Part shown: one piece after another, positions 23,035 through 34,386 of the stretch
Layout: every line of letters begins with the position of its first letter
Numbering within the stretch: the stretch's first letter is position 1
Assembly (NCBI RefSeq): GCF_000226095.1
Contig: NC_016475.1
Span: 2,294,001-2,358,000 of the forward strand
Source of the DNA: Thermothelomyces thermophilus ATCC 42464
Taxonomy: Eukaryota > Ascomycota > Sordariomycetes > Sordariales > Chaetomiaceae
Length of the DNA: 64,000 bases
Direction: 5' to 3'
Program-made: the position numbers and the translations under genes
The notes under the pieces: generated by a model
What the model was told of the DNA's origin: nothing
Seen by the model: only the letters and a program-made list of their open reading frames with translations
The model's database searches: none

Positions 23035-24334
23035 TTATTTGCCCGGTGGTTTCCCGTACGCGCCGCCGTTGGCTCTCCTCAGCTCAATTGCCCGTTTGTA
23101 TGGCGGTGCGGTAGGCGGCTGGACCGGATCGAGAGAGACGTGGTCATCGGGTAGTTTGTAGGAGGCGTCCGAGTCGAAGGCGGAGAGATCGCCGCACGCG
23201 ACGAAGGGAGCGATCCACCGGGTGTCCTTGTCACGCGGCTCAGGGCAGAGATCGTCGACCTCGACCTCGCAGATTCCGTCTTCGTCTGTCGTCCGTGTTG
23301 TCCGCACAGGTCTGGTGTCCCAGGCACCCGTGTCGTGGTTTTGCATGAGGACAGGAGCCGTGGTGGGTGCCGATGCGTTTCTGGCTGCCAGCATCTCCGG
23401 CAGCCGGCTGCCGACGCCGAGCGGCTCCGCCAGGCTGGCTTTGAACCCCTTTGGCGGTCGGAAGTTGATGCAGACGATGAAGGCCTCCACGCTGCTCGCC
23501 CGGGACGACCGCGGCTTGGCCACGTAGACCTTCTCGAAAAAGATCTTGAGCTGCGCATAGAGCAGGTCCACGTTGCGGCCGCGGAAGATCTTGGCGACAA
23601 ACTTGCCGCCGGGCTTGAGCACGCACAGGGCCAGGTTGAGGGCTGCAAACAACAGCTGCGACTGGACATAGATGTCGAGGTCGTGCAGGCCGGTCACGTC
23701 GGGGGCGCCGTCGCTGATGACAAGATCGACGGGCTGCGACGCCTGCGGGTCCATGCTGTTGGGGTCATAGTCGGGGTCCAGGGCCTTCAGGAGAAGCGGG
23801 ACGGTGGCCGGGTGGGTGATGTCTGCGCGGAGCGTGATGATCCCCGGAAGCGGGCTGATGGGTTGCAGATCGATGGACACAATCTTGACGTCCTGCCGAG
23901 GCTGGGGTTGCTCCTTCGGCGAAGCATCATCCCCTGAGCCGGGCTTCTTCTCCTGGCCAGGAGCCTCATCCGAGGGAACAATGTTGAGCATGTGTTGACG
24001 GAGCTTGGCTTCCCGGTCCTGCCAAGCACTACGCCCGAATTTCTCGCCCTTTATGAGCACCCGTGAGAGTACTTGAGACCAGCTGCCAGGAGCCGCGCAG
24101 AGATCGACGACCCGCGTGACATTCTCAAAGAGGTTGAACTCTGCCAGGGAGAAGGGGTCAGTCAGTCAACGCAAGGTCTCAAGGGAAGAAAAAGTGACTT
24201 CGTGCTGCAGCTGCAAGTATAGTTTACTCACCCTCATCGAGTTGTAGTAGCTTGAATGCGCTTCGTGCACGCCATCCCTGCTCCTTTGCTAGCCGATAGT
24301 AGGCGTCGCGCTTGTCTTTGGACGATTTTCCCAT
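23035..24334 (-). CDS. TRM7: Trm7-like tRNA 2'-O-ribose methyltransferase (FtsJ family)
   Basis: Trm7 methylates the 2'-O of residues 32 and 34 in the anticodon loop of several tRNAs, using AdoMet with partner proteins. Two exons (24334-24232, 24140-23035) join to 402 residues. The start [20 protein letters not shown] and the motif [13 protein letters not shown] are family hallmarks. The K-D-K-E catalytic tetrad is visible as K28, D178 (VISDGAPD), K218 (FVAKIFRG) and E253 (SSVEAFIVC). AdoMet motif I reads [15 protein letters not shown] hydrophilic insert of about 30 residues (near 89-118) and a C-terminal extension beyond 265 make it longer than yeast Trm7; the core is complete. Short first exons of this type distinguish Trm7 from Spb1, which has a large C-terminal domain absent here. 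It diverges from MAK5. Confidence 0.93.
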
Positions 24335-24893
24335 ATTAGTGCGAGGGTGATGGTGGTTGGTTGCTACGAGTCTTGCGAGCCTCTAAAAAAAAAAAAAAAG
24401 GGAAAAAACAACCCCGCGATCACTCCCAAGTCACTACTAGACGTGCCGATGGCTCAGCCCTTCGAGTATCTAATAGAGGATAAGTGCAAAGGTGTAGAAA
24501 TTCGCAACGACTTCTTACGATGAGGGCTTCGAAGAATACTCGGTGAGGTTGGAGGCCACCCTGGTGCTCTCATCCAGGGTCTTGTGGGTTAATACTGAGA
24601 GTTCGATTGTACTGTGTAAGAATCATCGAGCAGGGTTGTCATTGAACTGGAACTTGATGGAGGGGCTGCTGTAATTACCTGTAAGCCTTGTCACTTTATC
24701 GGGCAGGCGGTCAAAGATTGAAGAGGCGCCTGCTGCATTCAGCGGCCGAAGCGATCGTGAAAGTGGGGCCGAGATTTCACTTTGCTGTATCAGACGTTTC
24801 CTGCATTTTTCATCGCAGAACAATGAATTTCTCGAGAGTGAATGAGGCGGCTTCCAACCATTGTTGTTCACAACCCGAACGGGAAATCTCAAC
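24335..24893. other. Divergent promoter region, Trm7 / MAK5
   Basis: A 559-nt stretch shared by two translation or ribosome-related genes transcribed in opposite directions. It contains an A15 run near 24384-24398. No gene is seen. Confidence 0.6.
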
Positions 24894-27304
24894 ATGGCCA
24901 TCGACAAGAAGAGGAAACGGAATGAAGGGCATGGCAAACGCTCCAAAGCGCCGCCTGCCAGTTCCAAGCGTCAAAAGTCGAATTCTGGGAAGCGCGTCGT
25001 TAACGTCGATGCACTTCCCTGGAAGTCGGTCGATGTGCCAGAAATGTTCGATGATGCCGAAGGCTTTTACGGCTTGGAGGAGGTTGAGGGTGTTGAGGTC
25101 GTGCGCGAGGGCGGCACTGTCAAATTTGTGAGTCTTGTAAATCTCTCGTACTCGGAATACCGCGCTTACGCTCGATTCAGGTGACTGCTGCTGACGCAGA
25201 GTCGGAGGAAGACAGTGAGGAGTTTGAGGGTTTTGATGACCCCCCAGAGGATGCCCAAGTATCTCCAGAGGGGACAGAGGTGAAGGGCTCGGCATCAGAA
25301 GAACCTGCAGCACCGGAGGCCTCGGCCAAGGAGCCTAAGGCTGCAAAGAAAGCCACCGGGGCCGATGGGAAAGACGCCCCGAAGAGGGACGCCGAGACCC
25401 AAAAGAAGGACAAGAAGAGAGGAAAGAAAGAAAAGCAGAGCTCCAAAGTCGAATCAGCAAATGGTGACCCCGAACTGGAAGCGAACGTCTTTGCCCAAGC
25501 GGCTAGCCTCGCCGAGGCCCCGGCCGAGGACAACGATCTCGACATGTCCGAGTGGGTTCCGCTTGGTCTTTCTCCCCAGGTGCTGTCGGCGATTGCGCGC
25601 CTCAAGTTCGCCAAGCCGACCGCGATCCAAGCCAAGGCGATTCCGCACATCATGAATGGCCACGATCTCATTGGAAAGGCAGCCACCGGTTCGGGGAAAA
25701 CGCTAGCCTTTGGGATTCCTATCGTGGAGAGCTGGCTGGCCAGAAGAGCCGAGGCGCAAACTACCGACAAGAAGCAGCCCATCGCTTTGATCCTTTCGCC
25801 CACTCGAGAACTCGCCCATCAGATCCGCGATCACCTGAAGGAACTCTGTGCCGGGCTCACCACCGGCCCCTACGTCTGCTCAGTAACCGGCGGCCTCGCG
25901 GTTCAGAAGCAGCAGCGTCAGTTTGAGAAGGCCGACATCTTGGTCGGGACGCCCGGCAGAATGTGGGAGCTGGCGAGCTCGAGCAACTCGGTACTTGGGG
26001 CGTTGAGGGGTATCAGTTTCCTGGTTGTCGACGAAGCCGACCGGCTGCTGAAGGACGGGCACTTCAAGGAAGCCGAGGAGATCATGAATGCTCTGGACAG
26101 GAAAGCGCCCGGGGAGGAGGTGGTGGAGGACGAAGGGGATTCGGACGACGAGACGCCGCGGCACAACCGGCAGACCCTCGTGTTCTCGGCGACTTTCAAC
26201 AAGAACCTCCAGCAGAAGCTCGCCGGCAAGGCCCGCTACAACCTCATGGGCGACGCCGAGTCGCTCGAGTACCTCCTGAAGAAGCTCAACTTTCGCGAGC
26301 CGCGCCCCAAATTCGTCGACACCAATCCGGTCTCCCAGATGGCCGAGAACCTGAGGGAAGGCCTCATCCAGTGCGGCGACCTCGAAAAAGACCTCTTCCT
26401 CTACGCCGTCCTCCTCTTGCAGCCCACCCGCCGCGCGCTAGTATTTACCAACTCGATCAACACCGTCCGGCGTCTGACGCCCTTCCTGCAGGCTCTCAAC
26501 CTCCCAGCCTTTGCCCTCCACTCCGACATGGAGCAAAAAGCCCGCCTCCGCTCGATCGAGCGGTTCAGAGCGGGCGCCAACGCCGCCAATAACAAGAAGA
26601 ACAACCCCGCGCCGTCGTCCTCGCCACCGGCGTCTTCCATCCTCGTCGCGACCGACGTGGCCGCCCGCGGCCTCGACATACCCGAGATCGACCTCGTCAT
26701 CCACTACCACGTCCCGCGCACGGCGGACGACTACGTGCACCGGTCGGGCCGGACGGCGCGCGCCAACCACTCGGGCATCTCGATCCTCCTGTGCGGGCCG
26801 AAAGAGGCCGTGCCGACGCGGCGGCTCATCGCCAAGGTGCACGCGGCCGCGGCCGCGCACATGCCGCGGGCCAAGCTGGCCAGCAGCGCCGGCGTCGGGG
26901 TCCAGACGGTCGACATCGACCGGCGGCTGGTGGCGCACCTGCGGCCGCGGGTGACGCTGGCCAAGAAGATCACCGAGACGACGATCGCCAAGGAGCGCGG
27001 GGCCAAGGAGGAGGACTGGCTGCGGAAGGCGGCCGACGAGCTCGGGGTCGAGTACGACCCGGACGAGCTGGAGGCGGCCGGCTCGTGGAAGGGCCGCGGC
27101 AGCGGGAGGAAGATGCGGGAGAAGGAGGCGGCGGCGGTGAGCAAGGCCGAAGTGAAGCAGTGGCGGTGGGAGCTCAAGGAGCTGCTGAGCAAGAGAGTCA
27201 ACACGGGAGTGAGCGAGAGGTATCTGAACGGCGTCGACGTGGATGCGCTCCTGAGGGGGGCGAGGGGGGAGTTTTTGGGTCAGGTTGAGGGGTTGGGATT
27301 GTAA
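24894..27304 (+). CDS. MAK5: MAK5, nucleolar DEAD-box ATP-dependent RNA helicase
   Basis: MAK5 (DDX24) is needed for 60S ribosomal subunit assembly in the nucleolus. Two exons (24894-25127, 25181-27304) join to 785 residues. The N-terminus is very basic (MAIDKKRKRNEGHGKRSK) and then acidic. The helicase core follows in order: WVPLGL and a Q motif (KPTAIQAKAIPHIM), Walker A AATGSGKT (about 245-252), PTRELAHQI, TPGR, DEAD at 362-365, SAT (about 413), FTNSI, ATDVAARGLDIPEIDLVIHY and HRSGRTAR (598-605). The conserved MAK5 feature LPWKSVDVPEMFDDAEGFYGLEE near residue 45 separates it from other DEAD-box proteins. The C-terminal tail (beyond about 640) is charged and helical. It converges with the next gene. 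Confidence 0.96.
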
Positions 27305-27555
27305 AATTACGGGTTTTGCATAGGGATGGAAGGCGCCGTCAAAATACCAAAGTTATGCATTTTTTTTTCTTTCCGGCTTTCTCAATAAGGGGGGGGGCTG
27401 GACTTCGCCCCCAGTCCTCCACTCTCCTCGCGCCAACAACGCCATCCCCCGAGATGAACAGACAAACAACAAACACTATCTACCCCCTCCCCAACGCCGC
27501 CCAGCAACCCATCCCCCCCGATCCGGTCGGGGCAAGGCTGCCCACAACAACTTCC

Positions 27556-28722
27556 TCACCCTGACGCGCGACGCTGCCTTTCTCTCCCCACCCGCTGCTG
27601 CCCTTTCCAAAGGCTCAGTCTCAGTCCTGGTGCGGGCTGGAGAAAAAAAACTGGGCCGACGGGCCTCGGAGGCTTGCTCCTCGCGTCGCCCTTCTCCGAC
27701 GCCGACGCTTCGGCACGGCCGGCGCTCTCCCCCGTGCGCGACGCAGTAAGCGTGTCCCCGGACAGCCTGGGCGACGGCGGTGGGCACGGCGGTGGGGAGG
27801 CGGAGGCATAATTCTCCCGCCGCCAGAAAGCGGGCTTGTGTGCCTGCTGCTGCTGTTGCCGCGCAGCCGCGGCAAGGGAGGTTGTGCAGTCCCCGGAGCA
27901 AAAGGGGCAAGGATGCGGGTTGCCGGCTGCCTTTCGGTTGAGCGCGGGCGTGGTGTGCGGCTTGGGCGGTGGTGGTGGTGGTCGTGCCTCGGGGAAGAGG
28001 AGGAGGCTCGTGACGAGGGATTTGAGCCGGAGCCGGAGCCGGAGCCGTCGTTGTCGTGGCCGTGGCCATCGCCGCCTCGTCCGGGCTTCCGCTGCCTCGT
28101 GGCTGCTGTTGTTGCCGGGCACAACACGAGCGTCGCCGGCGGCGGATGGATCCGCGAGCGGCATCTGCGAGAACGACGGGACGGTAACCACCGCGGTTGG
28201 ACCGGCGTCTCCCGCCTCCTCCTCCTCCTCCGCCTCCTTCTCCTCCTCCTTCTCCTCCTCCTCGGCGAGGTGCTCCCACAGCGAGAGGGCTACCTCCTCG
28301 TGGATGGCGGGCACGCGGACAAGGCGCCGGCAGGCCAGCCAGCCCTCCTCGCGGGACAGCCTGCCGAGGGCGCGGAGCTCGGGCAGGGTGAGCCAGCAGT
28401 CGACCTTGATGTAATCGGCACGGTGAGACCAATGCCTGTCGATGAACTCTCTGATGGCCTGCTCGGCTTCCCAGGTAGGCAGCAACCCCGGATATGACTC
28501 CCTGGGTGGTGCCACGGGGGTGCTGACGGTAGACGAGGTACCAGAACCAGAATCTAGGGTGGTCGTGCTTGGGAAGTTGGAGGTTTTCATGAGACCAGTA
28601 GCCGACTCCGCTTTCGACAAGATACGGGCCGTGGTTGGCCTTGGTGCAGATGAGGAGGCCATATGCATTTGGAGAAAGCGAATGAGGGCATTGCCAGCCG
28701 TTGGCGTAGCAGATGCAGCCAT
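27556..28722 (-). CDS. Unknown fungal protein with one ordered segment
   Basis: A single-exon frame of 388 residues from the ATG at 28722. I recognise no family. Residues 80-150 look ordered: LLPTWEAEQAIREFIDRHW, then YIKVDCWLTLPELRALGRL and EEGWLACRRLVRVPAIHEEV. This is followed by a Glu-rich coiled stretch (about 153-170). The C-terminal half is basic and Pro-rich, with a Cys pair in PCPFCSGDC that could bind metal but is isolated. The N-terminal 75 residues are Ser/Thr-rich and might be a mitochondrial presequence (few acidic residues, several Arg and Lys), which is speculative. The low-complexity 3' half has long open frames on both strands, so the C-terminal limit is less certain than the middle. 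Confidence 0.6.
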   Translation of the reverse strand: MAASATPTAGNALIRFLQMHMASSSAPRPTTARILSKAESATGLMKTSNFPSTTTLDSGSGTSSTVSTPVAPPRESYPGLLPTWEAEQAIREFIDRHWSHRADYIKVDCWLTLPELRALGRLSREEGWLACRRLVRVPAIHEEVALSLWEHLAEEEEKEEEKEAEEEEEAGDAGPTAVVTVPSFSQMPLADPSAAGDARVVPGNNSSHEAAEARTRRRWPRPRQRRLRLRLRLKSLVTSLLLFPEARPPPPPPKPHTTPALNRKAAGNPHPCPFCSGDCTTSLAAAARQQQQQAHKPAFWRRENYASASPPPCPPPSPRLSGDTLTASRTGESAGRAEASASEKGDARSKPPRPVGPVFFLQPAPGLRLSLWKGQQRVGRERQRRASG

Positions 28723-31133
28723 TCTACTGCCGCCGTAGTGGTGGAGGCTGGGGGAGGAGGGAGGGACTGTTATGCAGCAGAAGGGCGACCACGAGCAGCT
28801 GACGGTTGTATTGGGTTGAGAGGGGGTTCTGGAGATACACTACGCGCAGTCGCTGATTCTTCTGCAAGAGAGACCTGATGCAGTCTGCATCTGACTGAAA
28901 TAGCTACACCATCGGGGTGTAGTGGAGGTTGTTTTATGGCTCTGGAGGTGGCCCGGTTTAACGCAAGGCCATGCATCGTTGCTGCTTACCCCTTGTCTTT
29001 CACCTTGTCCTGACACTTGGGGCCCTTTTCCATTAACGGTGGCATCCGGAACAGCAGCAGTTGCGCTGAACAAGTGCCTTGAAAGTGGTGAGGAGGGTGA
29101 CCAGGAGGGGCTGATATCGGGGCTCGGCCGGGGTCAAGTCGGAAACAACCCACCGTTAGAGGTTGACCAACCGGCTCCGAGCCTGCCAGGAAAGCCACAT
29201 GGCTAGTGGGGTGAGAGTTTCGGCATGCTTTTCCGGGGAAACACATGGCCGGGTCCCAAAGCCGAGCCGGGGATGCAGTGCTTGTTTCCCGCAGAGAAGG
29301 GGGAACAAAGACCGCCATCTGTCGCAAGGTGCGTGCAAACCTGGCTCGCCAGGGTGTATGAACCAGAGAGCCGATTCCCCTCAAGGGTCTGAATATTGCA
29401 TTGACGGTGTGTTAGTCTCTTGGAGCATCTCTCTTCTCCGGTACAAAACCTTTGTCAGCCAAGTTCCTCTCAAATCGGAAGCCGGGAGCCCAGCCCCGAG
29501 AGTCCGTGATCAAAGAAAGACGACGCATGTGGCTGCGCGCGAAGTTCATCCGGCAGCGGACAAGAAACAACAGCCTACACAGTAAATGGCCGGAAAGAAC
29601 TAGGAGACGGAGAAGCGTCCTTCCAAGCCCGTACTCCCTCCTCCGTCGTTATCGTTTCAGGTAATCAGAGTCTGGCGACACTCATCAACTGTTGCGTCTT
29701 CAGCTCAGGGCCACCCGTCTTGGTCTGCGACGCCCATGTGAGCACATTTTCGAAAGGCTAGCAATCAGGACTTCCTTTCAAAGGCGAATACCCTCATACC
29801 TCGACCCACAAGTATTTACACCCAAAGCTCTGCAAGTACATACTGCTGCTCCAGTCAGACCGACGTGGGTTCTGCAGTAGTGCCGTGCGCACCGGATCGT
29901 GGGACCGCACCCAGTATATCCAGCTTTTTGGGAATGAGCCACGGATAGCGGTCGGCTTGGTTGACTATTCAATAGCCCAGGTATCGAGTCGGTGCGACGG
30001 CCGTTGAGGATATGGGGTAGTAGCGTGGGCGCAGTAAGGTATCAGCATGTCTAAAAATGCAGTCAACCAGACATTAGATGCAAACGACAGGAATTAAAAT
30101 ACGTTACATGTGCTTGTAGAGTCTGTATTAGGCAAGCAAAAAAATAAAAAAAAGGTAGGGGCGCATTTGAGCGGCAGCGGCGAGGAGGGCCGGTTGCAGT
30201 TGGATTGAGGTAACTTAGTACAGTAAGTAGCCTGGTAAATTTAACACCGAACTGTGGTTTGAGCCGCTTTTCAGTACGAAGATACGTACCATATCCACTC
30301 TTCCCTTGTCATGCAAGGTCAGTACGAAATACAGCACTCCCCACACCACTTTAGGTCCCTACCTTACCTACCTTAGATCCTTGCCTACGCACATATCCAC
30401 CCGACCTTCCATGCCTTACGTCAGGCGGAAACTTATATGTATGGCCCTACCTTGTGTTTCGTAGTTGTACAGTACATACACCAGGTACCTACGTCAAGGT
30501 GCGGACCTAGTGCAGGGTAGAGTACGTACCTTACCTGTATGAGCGTACATACAGTACTGTACTCTGTAATGCACTAGTTCATTCATACGGGCCCGCAAGG
30601 GACCGCCCACGTCACAGCCTTGGAGCGGCCCGAGGGCAACCGTTGCGTTCCGAGTGGAACTGCGATTGACAGGCAAGGACGACCTTCTAGCCAAGGTCTG
30701 GGGAAAATGGAACCGTCAGGCAACCAGCAACCATTGCGATTCTGAGTCGCGACTTAGGCGCATCGAGATTTCCGTCTGTTCGAGACTTATTCCACTGACC
30801 TACTGCTTCGTACCTGGGTACCAAGCACATACTTATACATACAGTACACCTGGCAAGCTGCGCTGCTTCTGCCATTATCTCCTACTTGACCGCCACCCAA
30901 GAGCCATCCTTCCATCTATCCATCGGACCAGAATTTCGAGCACGCACTGATTCGGCAGCATTCGGCAGCGTTCGCTCTCCGCCTTTTTTTTTGGCCCTGC
31001 ATCCAAGATCCATCCGGGTTAAGGACGGTGTAAGCAGAAGTTGATTCATCACAGCAGCCAGCGGGAGTTTGTAGGATAGCCGCTACCCGCATCCTCGGCC
31101 TCCGCGTCTACGCGACTTTCTTCGACCGCTGTC
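28723..31133. other. Intergenic region, divergent promoters
   Basis: No gene is supported in 2.4 kb. From about 30190 to 30560 it is AT-richer and dense in AGTAC, TACCT and GTACGTAC words, including ACCTTACCTACCTTAG near 30363. The remainder has short frames without protein-like sequence. Confidence 0.6.
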
Positions 31134-32933
31134 ATGTCGGAAGCCTACCCAAGCCCGCAACTCACAGGTGTTGGCCGTCCACCGCGAAGTGGCCGGATCT
31201 CCTCGAGCCCCTCTCTCCACGAGACGCAGCGCCCCCGCTCGCTGCATCTGCTCGTCGCCGCCAATGGCTCAAGGGACGTGGCGTTTGCGGAGGCCATCAC
31301 CGTCCGCCTTTCCAAAGAACCCCAGATCTCCACAAGAGCCATCGTCGACGACATGACACACAGGCTGGCGCAGGAGATCATCGTGCTCCAGAATCAGAGC
31401 TTGAGGAGGGGCTCCCCGGACGGCCCGAGTCCTAGGGACATCGAGTCGTGTCAGCAATCGGCGTCCGAGCTGGTCGAGTGGGCCGACCTGCTCGTCCTCG
31501 CGCCTGTCGACGCCGACACCCTCGCCAAGATGATGTGCGGCATCTCGGACACCCTGCTGCTCGAGGTGCTCCGGAGCTGGGACGCCTCCAAACGGATCAT
31601 TATGGTGCCCGGCATGAGCACCCAGATGTGGGAGAACCCCGTCACCAAGCGCCAGATGAGCAAGCTGCACCGCAAGTGGGGTTGGATCCGGGTCATGCCC
31701 CCGATCCTCTGGCATTACGATAAGAGCCCCCATCCCAAGCGCATCGTCGAGTGGGACGGCTTCAACGAGCTACTCGGCATCATCAAGAACCAGGCCGACT
31801 TTCTCAAGCTGGGCCACGACATGGAGATCAGCGCCCAGCCGGGCACGCCCCCGGCGATGAGAGCGAAAGCCCGGAGCACCCTCCCACCCGAGATCTGGAG
31901 CATGATCCTCGAGTTCACCAACGACTGGGAGCTCGCCACCTGCCTCGGCGTCTATACGAACCTCGAGATGCCCACCAGCCAGGGCTGGCGGCGCGAGCCC
32001 AAGGACCCCAATGACCCGCTCCAGGTCTTCATGCACTCGCTGGAATGGACCCTCCTCACCGCCGACACCAAGGCGGTCTGCGACAAGCTCGCCCACGCCC
32101 CGCCCACCTTCCACGACCTCTCGGCGCTCGCCGTCCACCTCATCTTCAAGTTCTCCCTCACGGGCGTGCTCACCTACATCGAGGCCAACCTCCCTCACAT
32201 CTTCAAGTGCTTCGACGGCAAGACGATCCCGACCAAGGCGTCGGCCTACTACGGCCGCACCGAAATTCTCGACTGGTGGGCCCGTTCGCCCTCGTTCCTC
32301 GAGAAACAGTACGACGTCGAGGCGCTCAACCACGCCTCGGGTCACGGCTTCGTGCACATTCTCGACTGGTGGCGCCGCTCCGGCCTGCCCCTCAAGTACG
32401 ACGAGCAGGCCTTCGAGGCGGCCTCGGCCAAGGGCCACGTGCACGTGCTCGAGTGGTGGCGCGAGGCAGGCCGGCAGGACCCCTCCATCGTCATCAAGCC
32501 CGGCCGGTCGCTGCTCGCCGCCGCCCAGTGGGGCCAGGTCGCCGTCATCCGCTGGTGGGAGGAGAGCGGCATTCCCGTCGGTCACCAGGACGCCGTGTGC
32601 AAGATGGCGAGCCGCTGGGGGCAGGTCAAGGTGCTGGACCTGTGGCGCCAGCTGAGGGGGGACGACAAGTTCCAGTTCGACAACCAGATCCTGATCGAGG
32701 CCACCCTGCACGCGCACATACCCGTGCTGGAGTGGTGGCGCCAGTACGCGCACGGGGAACTGCCGGGCATGGGCGGCCGCAAGGGGAACAGGGTGGAATA
32801 CAAGACGATGGACGTCGAGGAGGCGTTGGAGGATTCGCTGGGCGATCAGACCAAGGTCAGGAGGTGGTGGGCCGAGAACGGTCTCAACTTGGGACTCGGC
32901 ACAAGCGAGTGGATGAAAATACGGTATTTGTGA
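31134..32933 (+). CDS. Hal3/PPC-decarboxylase-like flavoprotein fused to ankyrin-like repeats
   Basis: An uninterrupted 599-residue frame. Residues 35-235 match the HFCD flavoprotein fold: HLLVAANGS, then VEWADLLVLAPVDADTLAKM, SDTLLLEVLRSWDASK, a PxMxxxMWxxPxT motif (159-171) and KWGWIRVMPPI. In active phosphopantothenoylcysteine decarboxylases the catalytic His lies six residues before the Trp of the WADLLV motif, and an Asn follows Met in PAMN. Here these are A110 and S162, so decarboxylase activity is unlikely and a regulatory, Hal3-like role is inferred. A segment near 247-268 (TLPPEIWSMILEFTNDWELA) looks F-box-like. Residues 370-570 contain five or six repeats of the form (I/V)LxWWRxSGxPxxxDxxAxxxAS, resembling ankyrin-related DWW repeats. 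No signal peptide is seen. Confidence 0.8.
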   Translation: MSEAYPSPQLTGVGRPPRSGRISSSPSLHETQRPRSLHLLVAANGSRDVAFAEAITVRLSKEPQISTRAIVDDMTHRLAQEIIVLQNQSLRRGSPDGPSPRDIESCQQSASELVEWADLLVLAPVDADTLAKMMCGISDTLLLEVLRSWDASKRIIMVPGMSTQMWENPVTKRQMSKLHRKWGWIRVMPPILWHYDKSPHPKRIVEWDGFNELLGIIKNQADFLKLGHDMEISAQPGTPPAMRAKARSTLPPEIWSMILEFTNDWELATCLGVYTNLEMPTSQGWRREPKDPNDPLQVFMHSLEWTLLTADTKAVCDKLAHAPPTFHDLSALAVHLIFKFSLTGVLTYIEANLPHIFKCFDGKTIPTKASAYYGRTEILDWWARSPSFLEKQYDVEALNHASGHGFVHILDWWRRSGLPLKYDEQAFEAASAKGHVHVLEWWREAGRQDPSIVIKPGRSLLAAAQWGQVAVIRWWEESGIPVGHQDAVCKMASRWGQVKVLDLWRQLRGDDKFQFDNQILIEATLHAHIPVLEWWRQYAHGELPGMGGRKGNRVEYKTMDVEEALEDSLGDQTKVRRWWAENGLNLGLGTSEWMKIRYL

Positions 32934-33171
32934 AGGGAAAAAAGAAGGGGAAAAGGAGAGGAAAAGGAGGGTAATGGGGGGGGGGAGGTTGCACATTTAC
33001 AGGCGCAGGGGAGACTACGAACTGATATCAACAGGTGTTGGAATTTAGGACAAAAAAAACGAGGCAAAATGAGCATATGATTTCGCATTGGGGCTGGCTG
33101 GGGGTATCTCCTTCTAAAGTGAATGAAAAAAAAAAAATCAGAGGAAAAGCAACAGGTGAAAAACATGTACA

Positions 33172-33855
33172 TCAAGCAAACTTGGCCGGATTACTGGGTA
33201 TTATCCTCCTCAGCACATCAATCTGGCGCGCGAGCCCCTTGTTCTTCAGCTCGGCCACCCCGCGCTTGTCCGTCCTCCGCATCCCGTTGGAGTACACCAC
33301 GGTAAAGTCGGGCACCACCTCCCCGGCGGCAATCTCGGTATGCGGAGTCAGGGTGCAGTGCTGTCCACACCTTGTGTCAGCATGGTTGTCTTTTATTTTT
33401 CCCAAGAGAGAAGAAAGGAAGGAGGGTTTTAAAATAAGAAGTAGGGGAGAGAGGCACACACACACCTTTCCAATCACAGCCCCCGCCCCGACCTTGGCCC
33501 CGACGCCAACGACGGTGCCCTCGCCGATGAAGGTGTCGCCCGCCTCCACGGCCGCGCCGACCTCGACGGTGACGTAGTCGGCCAGCGTGACGGCCGCCTC
33601 GGTGACGCGGCCGGACGCGCCCACGGCGCCCACCGTCGCCCGCTCGTGCACGACGCAGCGCCGCCCGATCGTGACGCGCCCCGCGAGCGAGTCGAGCCGG
33701 GCGCGCGGGTGCACCACGCTCTCGCTGTGGATCGTGATCGGGTGCGTGCCCGTCAGCACGGCCGAGTCGGCGATCACGATGGACGAGGAGAACTGCACGG
33801 GTGGTTTGGGGCCCGAGGATACCGGGGGGAGCATGGAGTGCCGTTTGGAGGACAT
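33172..33855 (-). CDS. Dynactin subunit 6 (p27), left-handed beta-helix protein
   Basis: Dynactin subunit 6 belongs to the pointed-end complex that links dynein to endosomal cargo. Two exons (33855-33466, 33360-33172) join to 192 residues. The intron carries a CA repeat at its donor. Hexapeptide repeats of the left-handed beta-helix run from about residue 25 to 140: AVLTGTHPITIHSESVVHP, VTIGRRCVVHERATVG, VTVEVGAAVEAG, TFIGEGTVVGVGAKVGAGAVIG and CTLTPHTEIAAGEVV. A C-terminal helix (RGVAELKNKGLARQIDVLRRI) is usual for the p27 family. The length agrees with homologues. It diverges from the complex I gene, 531 nt between starts. A gamma-type carbonic anhydrase-like protein is the main alternative but lacks this C-terminal helix. 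Confidence 0.88.
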   Translation of the reverse strand: MSSKRHSMLPPVSSGPKPPVQFSSSIVIADSAVLTGTHPITIHSESVVHPRARLDSLAGRVTIGRRCVVHERATVGAVGASGRVTEAAVTLADYVTVEVGAAVEAGDTFIGEGTVVGVGAKVGAGAVIGKVCVCLSPLLLILKPSFLSSLLGKIKDNHADTRCGQHCTLTPHTEIAAGEVVPDFTVVYSNGMRRTDKRGVAELKNKGLARQIDVLRRIIPSNPAKFA

Positions 33856-34386
33856 GTTTGCGTTGTCGTTCTCTCTCTCTCTCTCGATCTACCGTGTATA
33901 TTTGTGTAAAGTCCCTCGAATTGAAAATTAGTTATCCTGCTATGGCGATGCCGGCGGTATTGGTTGTGGTGATGTTATCCGTAGTGTGGCTGGCCATGGT
34001 TATTGACGTGACTGCATTTCGATCCGCCGCAACGGGCTGCGAACGCGCTGCGCGTTTGAGCTGTGTGCCAAAGAACAAGTCAAAAAGAATGCAATTGTTT
34101 TGATGAGCTTCCCCACAGGGCACTGCGTCAGTGGTCTTGGCACATTCCCGCCACAGCTTCGAGCAGAAACCCAGAGCACCCACCACAGCCGGAACCCGCA
34201 GCCAATCAGCGTGCTCCCGAAACCAAACGACAGAAAGGCGCTCAACTCGGTGCAACTGCCCCCATCGCCACGAACGAGGCCAACCTCATCTCGTCCCAAC
34301 GAAACCCCGACAGTCTTCCCCGGCCGCGGCCAATTGGCATCCCACACCTCTGCTCTGCCGGGCAGAGAGACCATTCGCCATTCGCC
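33856..34386. other. Divergent promoter region, dynactin p27 / complex I 51 kDa
   Basis: It contains a TC microsatellite at 33870-33885 just upstream of the dynactin start. No gene or clear TATA element is seen. Confidence 0.6.

Noticed and set aside
26438-26938. Minus-strand frames opposite MAK5 motifs IV-VI
   Set aside because: Complement of conserved helicase motifs; no independent evidence.
29156-29585. Frames of 60-140 codons on both strands
   Set aside because: Both strands open to similar extent with no protein-like sequence; interpreted as chance in a 2.4 kb spacer.
31770-32996. Minus-strand frame of 408 codons opposite the flavoprotein/ankyrin gene
   Set aside because: The plus-strand frame has recognisable domains and codon-position bias; the antisense frame has no family similarity.
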